The notes beneath the pieces are model-generated. The model searched no databases, was not told the DNA's origin, and was given only the letters and a program-made list of their open reading frames with translations. From Bog-159 sp963843255 (lineage in GTDB: Bacteria > Acidobacteriota > Terriglobia > Bryobacterales > Bryobacteraceae): 64,000 nt of DNA. Position 1 is the first letter of the stretch; every line of letters begins with the position of its first letter. Positions 27,601 through 34,379 of the stretch are shown here, piece after piece. The position numbers and the translations under genes were made by a program. The stretch is from the NCBI GenBank assembly GCA_963843255.1, contig CAWJJQ010000001.1:677708-741707 (forward strand). Direction: 5' to 3'.

Positions 27601-27728
27601 TGAGCCAGCTACTGACCCTCTACACCACGCCGGTGGTGTATCTTTATTTTGACCGGCTGCAACACTGGTGGTACCGGGTGCGCAGGAAGGAACCGCCCGA
27701 GACCGTGCCGCTGGGATCTGAAATCTGA
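24630..27728 (+). CDS. RND multidrug efflux pump subunit (MdtC-like)
   Basis: A 1032-residue RND pump subunit paralogous to the preceding one. The conserved segments are NISEIFIRRPVATTLLTVAI at the start, VVLVVFAFLRNVRTTFIPSVAVPVSLIGTFG, LTISTGFVVDDAIVVIENITRYLEQ for the proton relay, GFFPQQDNGRMMG and GILLIGIVKKNAIMMIDFAL-type repeat near the C-terminus. The porter loop that is enlarged in the first subunit reads simply IYVHSPGGQQVPLNAL here. It begins 36 bp after the first subunit and its stop overlaps the start of the outer-membrane factor (TGATG). Confidence 0.93.
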   Translation: MNISEIFIRRPVATTLLTVAIALAGGVAFRFLPVSPLPQVDFPTISVQAGLPGASPETMASSVATPLERQFSRIASVTEMTSASSLGSTGITLQFELNRNIDAAARDVQAAINAARGYLPANLPNNPTYRKVNPADSPIMLLALTSPILTKAQMYDAASSIMAQKLSQVSGVGQVIVGGSSLPTVRVELNPMALNKYGIGLEQVRGVLSGANSNTPKGHFTDDHRAWEVSANDQIFHAVDYQPLIVSYHNGMAVRVSDVGQAVDSVEDIRNSGYANGLPSVMVIIFRQPGANIIDTVDRIREELPVLKASIPQSIKLVVAMDQTVTIRASVHDVERSLLISVVLVVLVVFAFLRNVRTTFIPSVAVPVSLIGTFGVMYLLHYSIDNLSLMALTISTGFVVDDAIVVIENITRYLEQGMQPFQAALKGAREIGFTVVSMSTSLIAVFIPLLLMGGIVGRLFREFAVTLSVAIAVSLVVSLTTTPMMCAHLLKEHGTHGWMYRVTERAFIWSVDTYGRTLSAALRAAPLTLAILLGTIALNAYLFIHVSKGFFPQQDNGRMMGAIQGDQDVSFQSMDKTLRQMINIVHDDPAIDTVAGFTGGGTANTARMFVSLKPRDERIIGVDQVIARLRPKLARIPGATLYLQASQDLRVGGRMSNALYQYTMQGDNLPDLTAYAPRMLTELRTIPIIADVSSDQQNRGLQAMVQYDRKTAARFAISTQLLDNVLYDAFGQRQVSIMYTTLNQYHVIMEVAPEYWQNPLILRDIYVHSPGGQQVPLNALSSFASATAPLAVNHQVLFPAVTVSFNLQPGVALGDAVQAIEGAAAKVGLPRTIQTKFAGTAQAYQDSLGSQPILIASALAAVYIVLGVLYESYVHPITILSTLPSAGVGALLALQLTHTDLSVIAIIGIILLIGIVKKNAIMMIDFALNAERIEGKNSRDSIFEACMLRFRPILMTTMAAMLGALPLALGTGTGSELRRPLGITIIGGLLVSQLLTLYTTPVVYLYFDRLQHWWYRVRRKEPPETVPLGSEI

Positions 27729-29167
27729 TGCGACTTTCATTTGTTATAGCCGCGGCCGGAGCGATGCTCTGGTCGACCGGCTGCATGGTAGGACCGAATT
27801 ACAAGCGCCCCGCCGCGCCGGCGCCGCAGGCCTTCAAGGAACCGCTGCCCGAGGGATGGAAAGAAGCGCAGCCGAACGATGGTGTGATTCGCGGCAAGTG
27901 GTGGGAGATCTACAACGACGCGCAGCTGAACGCGCTGGAGGAGCAGGTTAGCATCACGAATCAGAACGTGCTGCAGGCGGAGGCGAATTTCCGCGCGGCG
28001 CGCTACGCGATTCGCATCGCGCGTGCCAGCCTGTTTCCGACCGTAACCGTCGGCCCCACGCTGGGGATTTCGCGCTCGGCGGTGAACTTCCCGGGCCAAT
28101 CCGGTGTGATCACGACTTACAGTTTGCCGGTCGCCGCTTCCTGGCCGGTCGACATCTGGGGCTCGGTGAGGCGCAACGTGCGGGCCACCCAGGCGACCGC
28201 CCAGTCGGATTTCGCTTTGCTTGAAAACGCCCGGCTTTCCTACCAGTCGGAGCTGGCCCAGGATTACTTCGAGCTGCGCGGCACCGACGGCGACATCGAC
28301 TTGCTGCAGCGCACGGTCAAATCCTACGAAGACTATCTGACGCTAACCCAGAATCGTTACAAGTCCGGCGTGGCATCCGGCGCGGACGTGGCGCAGGCGC
28401 AGACGCAGTTGGACACTACGCGCGCGCAGTTAATCGATCTGGGAGTCGCGCGGGCGCAATTCGAGCACGCCATCGCGTTATTGATTGGCAAACCGCCTTC
28501 CGCGCTCACGCTGGCTGCCGGGTTACTTAAAAACCCTCCTCCGCCGGTTCCCGTGGCCCTGCCATCCGCGCTATTGGAACGGAGGCCGGATATCGCCGCG
28601 GCCGAGCGGCAGATGGCATCCGTGCAGGAGCAGATCGGGATCGCGGTGGCGGCCTATTATCCGACGCTCGACCTGACCGCGGGGCTGGGATTCGGACCCG
28701 CGCAGTTCACCAAAGGTTTCTTGTGGCCCAGCCGGGTTTTCTCCGCGGGCGCGGCGCTCTCCGAGACGGTCTACGAAGACGGCAAGCGGCGCGCCCAGGT
28801 CGAGCAGGCGAAAGCGCTGTTCGATGCCAGCGTGGCCGGCTACAGGGAAACCGTGTTGACCGCCTTTCAACAGGTGGAAGACGATCTGGCCGCGCTCAAG
28901 ATCCTGGCCGATGAATCCGTGGCCACGGACCAGGCAGTGAAGGCGGCCGAAGATTCGCTGGCCATTTCCACCTACCAGTACAAAGCCGGCACCGTGGCTT
29001 ATCTGCAGGTGATCACGGCACAGGCTCTGGCTCTGGCCGCGGAGCGCTCCGCGGTGGATCTGCTGGCCCGCCGCATGGTCTCCGACGTGCTCCTCATCCA
29101 GGCATTGGGCGGCGGATGGGACAGCAAGACCATCCCCACCCCGGGCGAATTGATGCAAGGTCAATAG
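27728..29167 (+). CDS. Outer-membrane efflux channel, NodT/TolC family
   Basis: A 479-residue outer-membrane factor lipoprotein. The signal (FVIAAAGAMLWSTGCMVGPNYKRP) has a lipobox cysteine followed by the GPNYKRP that is diagnostic of the NodT group. Two homologous repeats each carry the long alpha-hairpins, with ISITNQNVLQAEANFRAARYAI, and LVLLERRPDIAAAERQMASVQEQI in the second half. The protein forms the trimeric TolC-like duct for the RND pump encoded upstream, to which it is translationally coupled. The operon therefore holds every piece of a tripartite pump. Confidence 0.92.
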   Translation: MRLSFVIAAAGAMLWSTGCMVGPNYKRPAAPAPQAFKEPLPEGWKEAQPNDGVIRGKWWEIYNDAQLNALEEQVSITNQNVLQAEANFRAARYAIRIARASLFPTVTVGPTLGISRSAVNFPGQSGVITTYSLPVAASWPVDIWGSVRRNVRATQATAQSDFALLENARLSYQSELAQDYFELRGTDGDIDLLQRTVKSYEDYLTLTQNRYKSGVASGADVAQAQTQLDTTRAQLIDLGVARAQFEHAIALLIGKPPSALTLAAGLLKNPPPPVPVALPSALLERRPDIAAAERQMASVQEQIGIAVAAYYPTLDLTAGLGFGPAQFTKGFLWPSRVFSAGAALSETVYEDGKRRAQVEQAKALFDASVAGYRETVLTAFQQVEDDLAALKILADESVATDQAVKAAEDSLAISTYQYKAGTVAYLQVITAQALALAAERSAVDLLARRMVSDVLLIQALGGGWDSKTIPTPGELMQGQ

Positions 29168-29177
29168 CGCCCCCAAA

Positions 29178-30338
29178 ATGCGCGAAGTCAAAATCAACCG
29201 CAAGGCGGCCGGCCGGATCGGCTCGGGGCATCCCTGGATTTTTGCAAGCGATGTCGTCGATAACGGGGGCGCGGCGCCAGGCGATGCCGTCAAGGTGCTG
29301 GATCCTGGGGGCCGTCCACTCGGCATGGCGCACTTCAGCGGCGCCTCGCAGATTACCCTGCGGCTGCTTTCGCACCGGGTGGAAGAAATCAACCGCGAGT
29401 TTTTTGCCGCGCGGCTGGCAGCGGCCGAAAACCATCGGCGGCGGGTGGTGGCGGGCACCAACGCCTATCGCGTGACCCATGGGGAAGCTGACCTGCTACC
29501 CGCGCTGGTGGTGGACCGCTACGCGGATTGCCTGGTTCTGCAAACCCTGGATCAGGGCATGGATCGCGCCAAAGACTGGATCGTCGAGAGCCTGGTGGAA
29601 TTGTTCGCGCCGCGTGGTATCGTGGCGCGGAACGATGCGCCCGTGCGCAGCAGGGAAGACCTGCTCTTGGAATCCGCAGTGGTTTACGGCGATGTGCCGG
29701 ACGCGGTAGAGATCGCCATGAACGGCCTGCGCCTCCAAACCGACTTGCTGCGCGGCCAGAAGACCGGCATCTTTCTGGACCAGCGCGAGAACTATCTGGC
29801 GGCCGCGCGATACGCGCGCGGCAGGGCTCTGGATTGCTTCACTTCGACCGGCGGGTTCGCCTTGCACCTGGCCGCCGCGTGCGAATCCGTGGAAGCGGTG
29901 GATAGCTCCGCGCCCGCGTTGGCGGCGGCCGCGCGCAATGCCGCGATGAACGGTATCGCCAACATCGAATTCCGGGAAGCCGACGCGTTTGACCTGCTGG
30001 CGTCGTATTCGTCTGCACGGCGTCAGTTTTCAACCGTGGTTCTGGATCCGCCCGCGTTTGCGAAGTCGCGTCGCAATCTCGAAAGCGCGGTGCGCGGCTA
30101 CAAGGAGATCAATCTGCGGGCGCTACGCTTGCTCGGCCCGGGCGGCATCCTAGTGACCTGCTCGTGCTCCCATCATTTGAGCGAAGCGGCGCTGCTGGAG
30201 TTAGTGGCGGAAGCGTCGCTCGATGCGGGACGGCAGTTGCGCGTGCTGGAACGGCGAACACAGAGTCTGGACCATCCGATCCTGCTGACCGTGCCCGAGA
30301 CCCACTATCTGAAGTGCCTCATCCTGGAAGTGATGTAG
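29178..30338 (+). CDS. rlmI: Class I rRNA large subunit methyltransferase (RlmI family)
   Basis: A 386-residue SAM-dependent methyltransferase with an N-terminal PUA domain (VKINRKAAGRIGSGHPWIFASDV). The middle domain opens with LLPALVVDRYADCLVLQTL, followed by GQKTGIFLDQRENYLAA, the SAM loop ALDCFTSTGGFALHLA, the acidic ADAFDLL and the catalytic region LDPPAFAKSRRNLE then TCSCSHHLSE, where the first cysteine is the likely m5C nucleophile. The family methylates cytosine 1962 of 23S rRNA at C5. It starts 10 bp after the efflux operon and may be carried on the same message, although the functions are unrelated. Confidence 0.9.
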   Translation: MREVKINRKAAGRIGSGHPWIFASDVVDNGGAAPGDAVKVLDPGGRPLGMAHFSGASQITLRLLSHRVEEINREFFAARLAAAENHRRRVVAGTNAYRVTHGEADLLPALVVDRYADCLVLQTLDQGMDRAKDWIVESLVELFAPRGIVARNDAPVRSREDLLLESAVVYGDVPDAVEIAMNGLRLQTDLLRGQKTGIFLDQRENYLAAARYARGRALDCFTSTGGFALHLAAACESVEAVDSSAPALAAAARNAAMNGIANIEFREADAFDLLASYSSARRQFSTVVLDPPAFAKSRRNLESAVRGYKEINLRALRLLGPGGILVTCSCSHHLSEAALLELVAEASLDAGRQLRVLERRTQSLDHPILLTVPETHYLKCLILEVM

Positions 30339-30347
30339 AGCGCCCCC

Positions 30348-30872
30348 TCACGAGTCCAGGCGCGCCAGCCAGCCGCTGAGATCCCCTGCCAATTCCGTGT
30401 TACCGGTGGCGATAGCCGTATAGCGTGCTGTCACCAGTTGCTTATACTGTGTGAGCAGCGCCGCGGCGTCAAGGGCGTTGATCTGCCTGATAGTAATTGG
30501 CCCTATAACGCCATCGACGGTGCATTTGCCACCGCAGGCGTTCACCGCCGACTGCAGCAACGTCAGCGCGCCGGTATGATTCGGCCCGCCCGGGCCCATG
30601 TTCACGGTCAGGTCGAAGGCTTTAGCGGCCAGGCTTTGATCGTTGATGCCACCGATGTGATGGCGATCCCAGAAATATGTCTGATAGATCGCGGACGCTT
30701 CGGCGACGCTGAGATTGCGAATGAAGTCTTCATCCGCGTCGGCTTTGTAACCGGAGCTGCGCACGAAAGTCAGTGTGACGCCATGGTTCACGACCTCGCC
30801 GGTGGTGGGGTTATGAAAGAAGCCACCCTCGTGCTGCAGCGTTGTGGCTACGGCCGGATTGAAATCCGCCAT
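30348..30872 (-). CDS. GH108-type lysozyme (N-acetylmuramidase)
   Basis: A 174-residue enzyme of the glycoside hydrolase 108 / 'putative secretion activator' family. The catalytic glutamate is in TTLQHEGGFFHNPTTGEVVN, the family's EGG signature, followed by the conserved NLSVAEASAIYQTYFWDRHHIGGI and the C-terminal peptidoglycan-binding part with AFDLTVNMGPGGPNHTGALTLLQ and VDGVIGPITIRQIN. No signal peptide is visible, so export might depend on a holin or other route, as for phage-derived members. A good AGGAGA site precedes the start. Convergent with rlmI: the two stops are 9 bp apart. Confidence 0.85.
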   Translation of the reverse strand: MADFNPAVATTLQHEGGFFHNPTTGEVVNHGVTLTFVRSSGYKADADEDFIRNLSVAEASAIYQTYFWDRHHIGGINDQSLAAKAFDLTVNMGPGGPNHTGALTLLQSAVNACGGKCTVDGVIGPITIRQINALDAAALLTQYKQLVTARYTAIATGNTELAGDLSGWLARLDS

Positions 30873-31019
30873 TCAGGTTTCTCCTGATTTGATCGTATAA
30901 CGCTTGCGGGCAGGGAGTGGAAGGTAATTCGCATATTCAACGAATAATCATCAGCATTTCAAGAAATTACAAGAATTGGCCCATCGTGTGACCGCATTGG
31001 GGGCGAAATAATGCAAGCG

Positions 31020-31457
31020 CTACAGATGAGTGATGGTCAGATCGCCCCACTTATCCCGCAAATATTCGAGCACGATCCGGCGGTGGCAGTGCTCGGACAT
31101 GGGTTCGCTGCAAAGCAGCACCGTGGGAACCGCGAAAAGCGCGCGGTCGATCCGGTCTTCGATCTTCCGCCCGGCAATTAGCGCGCGGAATTTCTTTTCG
31201 TAGTCCGCCCATCGACCGTTTTCCTTCTTGTGCCGGTCGAGCATCTCCTGCGTGGGCGCCAGCAGGGGTTCGTGCACGTAATCGGCGCCGCAGATCTCCC
31301 TGGCGAAATAATACAGATCCTCGCGCTTGGAGAATCCGGCCAACTGCGACACGTTGTTGAGCCGCACGTCCAGGATGCGCCGGATCCCGGCCCGCTTCAG
31401 AATGGTGAAGAACTGTTCCGCTGTTTTCCGGGTGAAACCGATGGAATAGACTTCCAT
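31020..31457 (-). CDS. DUF488 family protein
   Basis: A 145-residue protein of the DUF488 family. It has the typical opening VYSIGFTRKTAEQFFTILKRAGIRRILDVRL, the central FSKREDLYYFAREICGADYVHEPLLAPT and a C-terminal half with LLCSEPMSEHCHRRIVLEYLRD. The Cys-x-x-x-x-x-x-C-H-R-R-like segment is conserved in the family and may bind a metal or form a catalytic site; the biochemical role is not known. It begins 130 bp upstream of the lysozyme gene and is transcribed towards it, downstream of the Ni/Co exporter on the same strand with a 12 bp gap. Confidence 0.9.
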   Translation of the reverse strand: MEVYSIGFTRKTAEQFFTILKRAGIRRILDVRLNNVSQLAGFSKREDLYYFAREICGADYVHEPLLAPTQEMLDRHKKENGRWADYEKKFRALIAGRKIEDRIDRALFAVPTVLLCSEPMSEHCHRRIVLEYLRDKWGDLTITHL

Positions 31458-31469
31458 GCCGCTACGATT

Positions 31470-32996
31470 TTATCCCGCCAGGCGGTTCGGCTGAATCCAG
31501 CCGAGCGATACGCCGGTCATCAGCAGGCCGATGCATACGATCAGGGCGGCCGATACCACGGGGATGATGCGGAATGCGGGATGCGCGGCGGTCTTCTGGC
31601 TATCCGGCAGCAGATGCTTGGCGTAAAGTACCATCACGCCGATGGACATGAGCACAATTGCCAGGCCGGAGCTGAAGGCGATCAGCAGCAGCAGGCCCAA
31701 GCCGATGCGGCCAAGCGCGATGGAGCTGAGCAGCAGGACCAGGGCGGAAGGGCAGGGAACCAGTCCGCCGCTGGCGCCCAAGGCGATCAGGCTACCCAGG
31801 GTGACGTCGCCTTCGGGCACGTGTGTGTGTCCGCCGGGGCCATGATCGTGCTCGTGATCGTGATGATGTTCGTGGTCGTGATCGTGGTCATGAGGATGCG
31901 GATGGCCGTGCTCATGCCCATGCTGGTGGCGCAGGCGGCGGGCGCGCTTATAAAGCATGATGCCGCCAATCCACACGATGGACAAGCCGGAAATAGCGCC
32001 CAGCACCGGAAAGATTTTTTCCGGCAGCACGTATTGCGATAGGAACAGCGTGGTGAGGCCCAGGAAAAACACGCTGATGGTGTGGGTAAAGGTCACCATG
32101 CCGCCGAGAAAAATCGCATGTTTGAACGTGCCGCGCGATCCTACCAGGTAGGCGGCCACGATCGTTTTGCCATGTCCGGGAGAAAGCGCGTGCATGGCGC
32201 CCAATCCAAACGCCACCAGCATTCCGAGCAGGGTCAGGCCGACGCCGATATCGCCGCGATGTAAAAGCTGCGAGAGATAATCGCCGCGCACTACGGTGCC
32301 GGGTGCGGAAGGCTGAGGCGGTATGGGAGAAGTGGCCATGGCAGCCGCGGGTTTGGTTGCGGGGGCGGCGGGCACGATCTGCGGCGCCTTCTTCGCCATC
32401 ACGGGCGACGCCGCGGTCCAATCGACGGAGGCGCGCACGTCCTGTGGCGGTGCGACCGTAGGGTCGGCGGGATAAGCCGTCAGGGCCTGGCTGCGATCCG
32501 TATCGTCGTTCGAAGCGCGCTCGATAGAAGCGCCCGGACCCGCGGCAATCACGACCTCCTTCCAGCCGGCGCGATCCGGGAAGTTGCGGTCCTCGTAGGA
32601 GAGCGATCCCGCGGCCACGGCCAGCTTCAACGTGCTCGTTATACGCATTACAGGCGAGCCGCCTGCGCCTGGCGTGACAACCAGGGTGGCGCCGTCAAAG
32701 CGTGTCGAAACGGCGCGACCGTCGCAGGTGATGGACAAGTTGCGCGCCCATGCGCGGGCCTGCTCTTCCGCTTTGCGGTCGAGTTGATCGCGCGGGCTAT
32801 CGGCGCTGAGGCCCCATTGCTGCAACAATTGGAAGCTGGGGATCTCGGCCAGGTCGAGAACGTACCTGATTTCCACCCCCGCGCCGCTCACCTGGATGCG
32901 GGAATAGTGGCTCACGCTGAAATTGCCCATCGGATGGGCGAAAAGCACAGGGGTGAGCGCGATCACAAACAGGAGCGGCCAGGCGCAAGGTTTCAT
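31470..32996 (-). CDS. Ni/Co efflux transporter of the NicO/RcnA type with large N-terminal domain
   Basis: A 508-residue protein. The signal region is WPLLFVIALTPVLFA; the following 230 residues form a periplasmic beta domain (AHPMGNFSVSHYSRIQVSG ... ITSTLKLAVAAGSLSYEDRNFPDR). The NicO membrane domain starts at LLGMLVAFGLGAMHALSPGHGKTIVAAYLVGS and has a histidine-rich cytoplasmic loop (HGHEHGHPHPHDHDH onwards, about 30 residues), then LGASGGLVPCPSALVLLLSSIALG. The His loop and the HALSPGHGK motif fit Ni2+/Co2+ export, as in RcnA. It is divergent from rpiB, with the shared promoter in the short gap 32997-33036. Confidence 0.88.
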   Translation of the reverse strand: MKPCAWPLLFVIALTPVLFAHPMGNFSVSHYSRIQVSGAGVEIRYVLDLAEIPSFQLLQQWGLSADSPRDQLDRKAEEQARAWARNLSITCDGRAVSTRFDGATLVVTPGAGGSPVMRITSTLKLAVAAGSLSYEDRNFPDRAGWKEVVIAAGPGASIERASNDDTDRSQALTAYPADPTVAPPQDVRASVDWTAASPVMAKKAPQIVPAAPATKPAAAMATSPIPPQPSAPGTVVRGDYLSQLLHRGDIGVGLTLLGMLVAFGLGAMHALSPGHGKTIVAAYLVGSRGTFKHAIFLGGMVTFTHTISVFFLGLTTLFLSQYVLPEKIFPVLGAISGLSIVWIGGIMLYKRARRLRHQHGHEHGHPHPHDHDHDHEHHHDHEHDHGPGGHTHVPEGDVTLGSLIALGASGGLVPCPSALVLLLSSIALGRIGLGLLLLIAFSSGLAIVLMSIGVMVLYAKHLLPDSQKTAAHPAFRIIPVVSAALIVCIGLLMTGVSLGWIQPNRLAG

Positions 32997-33036
32997 TACA
33001 ATAGGTCTTTACGAATTTTACGACGGTTTTGGATTT

Positions 33037-33651
33037 ATGCGTTGGGTGACCTCAGAAGATGTGCCGCGCGCAGGCGAATTGCGCGTGCCCATGGGTGCGA
33101 TCTTTACTCCATCGGCCCGCGAGCTGGCCGAGGCGCGGGCGATCCGCATCATCGAATTGCCGGCCGGACAGGCCGCGCCCGCGGCGTCGCCCGAGCGGAC
33201 TATTGCGCTGGGCGCGGATCACGGAGGCTTCCGGCTGAAGGAGGCCATCAAGCCGCTGCTGGCGGACCTGGGCCTGGAGACGCGCGATGTGGGCGTATAC
33301 GATGAAAAGCCGGCGGACTATCCCGATATCGCGCTGAAGGTGGCCGAACTGGTGGCGCGCGGCGAAGCGCGGCGCGGCGTAATCATCGATGGCGCGGGGA
33401 TCGGCTCGTCGATCGCGGCCAACAAAGTAGCGGGAATCCGCGCGGCGCTATGTTACGACCGCGCGTCGGCCCGCAACAGCCGCGAGCATAACGATGCCAA
33501 TGTGCTGACCCTCGGCGCGCGCCTGCTTACGGAAAGCCAGGCGGAGGAGGTGTTGCGCACCTGGCTGGATACGCCTTTCGCGGCGGGGCGGCACACGGCG
33601 CGAGTCGAGAAGATCACGCGCATCGAGGAGCAGTACGGCAAAGAAAGCTAA
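33037..33651 (+). CDS. rpiB: Ribose-5-phosphate isomerase B-like protein with N-terminal extension
   Basis: A 204-residue protein. Residues 1-45 (MRWVTSEDVPRAGELRVPMG AIFTPSARELAEARAIRI) are an extension not found in E. coli RpiB; its TPxAxxLAxxxxI signature is shared with several metabolosome (BMC) enzymes, a link I make by memory. The RpiB core follows: ALGADHGGFRLKEAIKPLL, YPDIALKVAELVARGEA, IIDGAGIGSSIAANKVAGIRA and ARNSREHNDANVL. The catalytic Cys-Gly-Thr of E. coli (CGTGVG) reads Asp-Gly-Ala here, while the proton-relay His (SREHND) is kept. Start set at ATG 33037 so as not to overlap the divergent exporter gene. deoC follows at once. Confidence 0.82.
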   Translation: MRWVTSEDVPRAGELRVPMGAIFTPSARELAEARAIRIIELPAGQAAPAASPERTIALGADHGGFRLKEAIKPLLADLGLETRDVGVYDEKPADYPDIALKVAELVARGEARRGVIIDGAGIGSSIAANKVAGIRAALCYDRASARNSREHNDANVLTLGARLLTESQAEEVLRTWLDTPFAAGRHTARVEKITRIEEQYGKES

Positions 33652-33679
33652 AAAGCCCGTCGAAGCGCGCGCCGCAGAA

Positions 33680-34379
33680 ATGCCAAAGACGCCGGCGAGA
33701 TCGGCATCCGGCGGCGCGGACGGACCGATTGCGTCGCTGATCGACCACACCCTGTTGCGTCCCGAAGCCACGCGCGCGGATATCGTCAAGCTGTGCGGCG
33801 AGGCGAAGCAATACGGCTTCGCCACGGTGTGCATCAATCCATACTGGGTGCCGCTGGCGGCTAGCGAACTGGCGGGGACGGCGGTGAAAGTGTGTACCGT
33901 CGCCGGGTTTTCCGCTGGGCGCCACATCCACGGAGGCTAAAGTGGCCGAGACTGCCGCGGCGCTGCGGGCCGGCGCGCGTGAGGTGGACATGGTGATCAA
34001 CGTGGGCGCGCTGCGGTCGGGAGATTTGGACACGGTAAAGATGGATATTCAGGCGGTGACGCGCGTCTGCCACGATGCCGGCGCGATCGTAAAGGTGATT
34101 CTCGAGACGGCGCTGCTGAACGACGGGCAGAAGACCACGGCTTGCGGTCTGGCGCAAGCGGCCGGCGCGGATTTCGTGAAGACTTCAACCGGCTTCGGAC
34201 CGGCGGGCGCCACAGTGCAGGATATCGTGCTGATGAGGCACGCGGTGGGACCGCGCATGGGCGTGAAGGCGGCGGGCGGGATCCGCACGCTGGACGATTT
34301 TCGCGCCATGGTAGCGGCGGGCGCCAGCCGGGTCGGCGCCAGCGCCAGCGTGAAGATCGTGGAGGCGGCCGGGAAGTGA
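33680..34379 (+). pseudogene. deoC: Deoxyribose-phosphate aldolase, single frameshift
   Basis: Two frames give a complete DeoC. The first (33680-33940) covers MPKTPARSASGGADG through IDHTLLRPEATRADIVKLCGEAK and ends just after VCTVAGFS. The second (about 33921-34379) starts GATSTEAKVAETAAALRAGA and carries the Schiff-base region KVILETALLNDG, then FVKTSTGFGPAGAT with the catalytic lysine, and VKAAGGIRT. Removing one T from the run TTTT at 33907-33910 restores FPLGATSTEAK, which is the family sequence. The enzyme would cleave deoxyribose-5-phosphate to acetaldehyde and glyceraldehyde-3-phosphate. A homopolymer indel is a common sequencing error, so the gene may well be intact. Its stop overlaps the start of the phosphatase gene (GTGA). 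Confidence 0.88.

Noticed and set aside
31230..32042. 270-residue frame opposite the NicO gene
   Set aside because: It is the antisense of the His-rich loop and membrane domain, and codes for low-complexity His/Gln/Asp.
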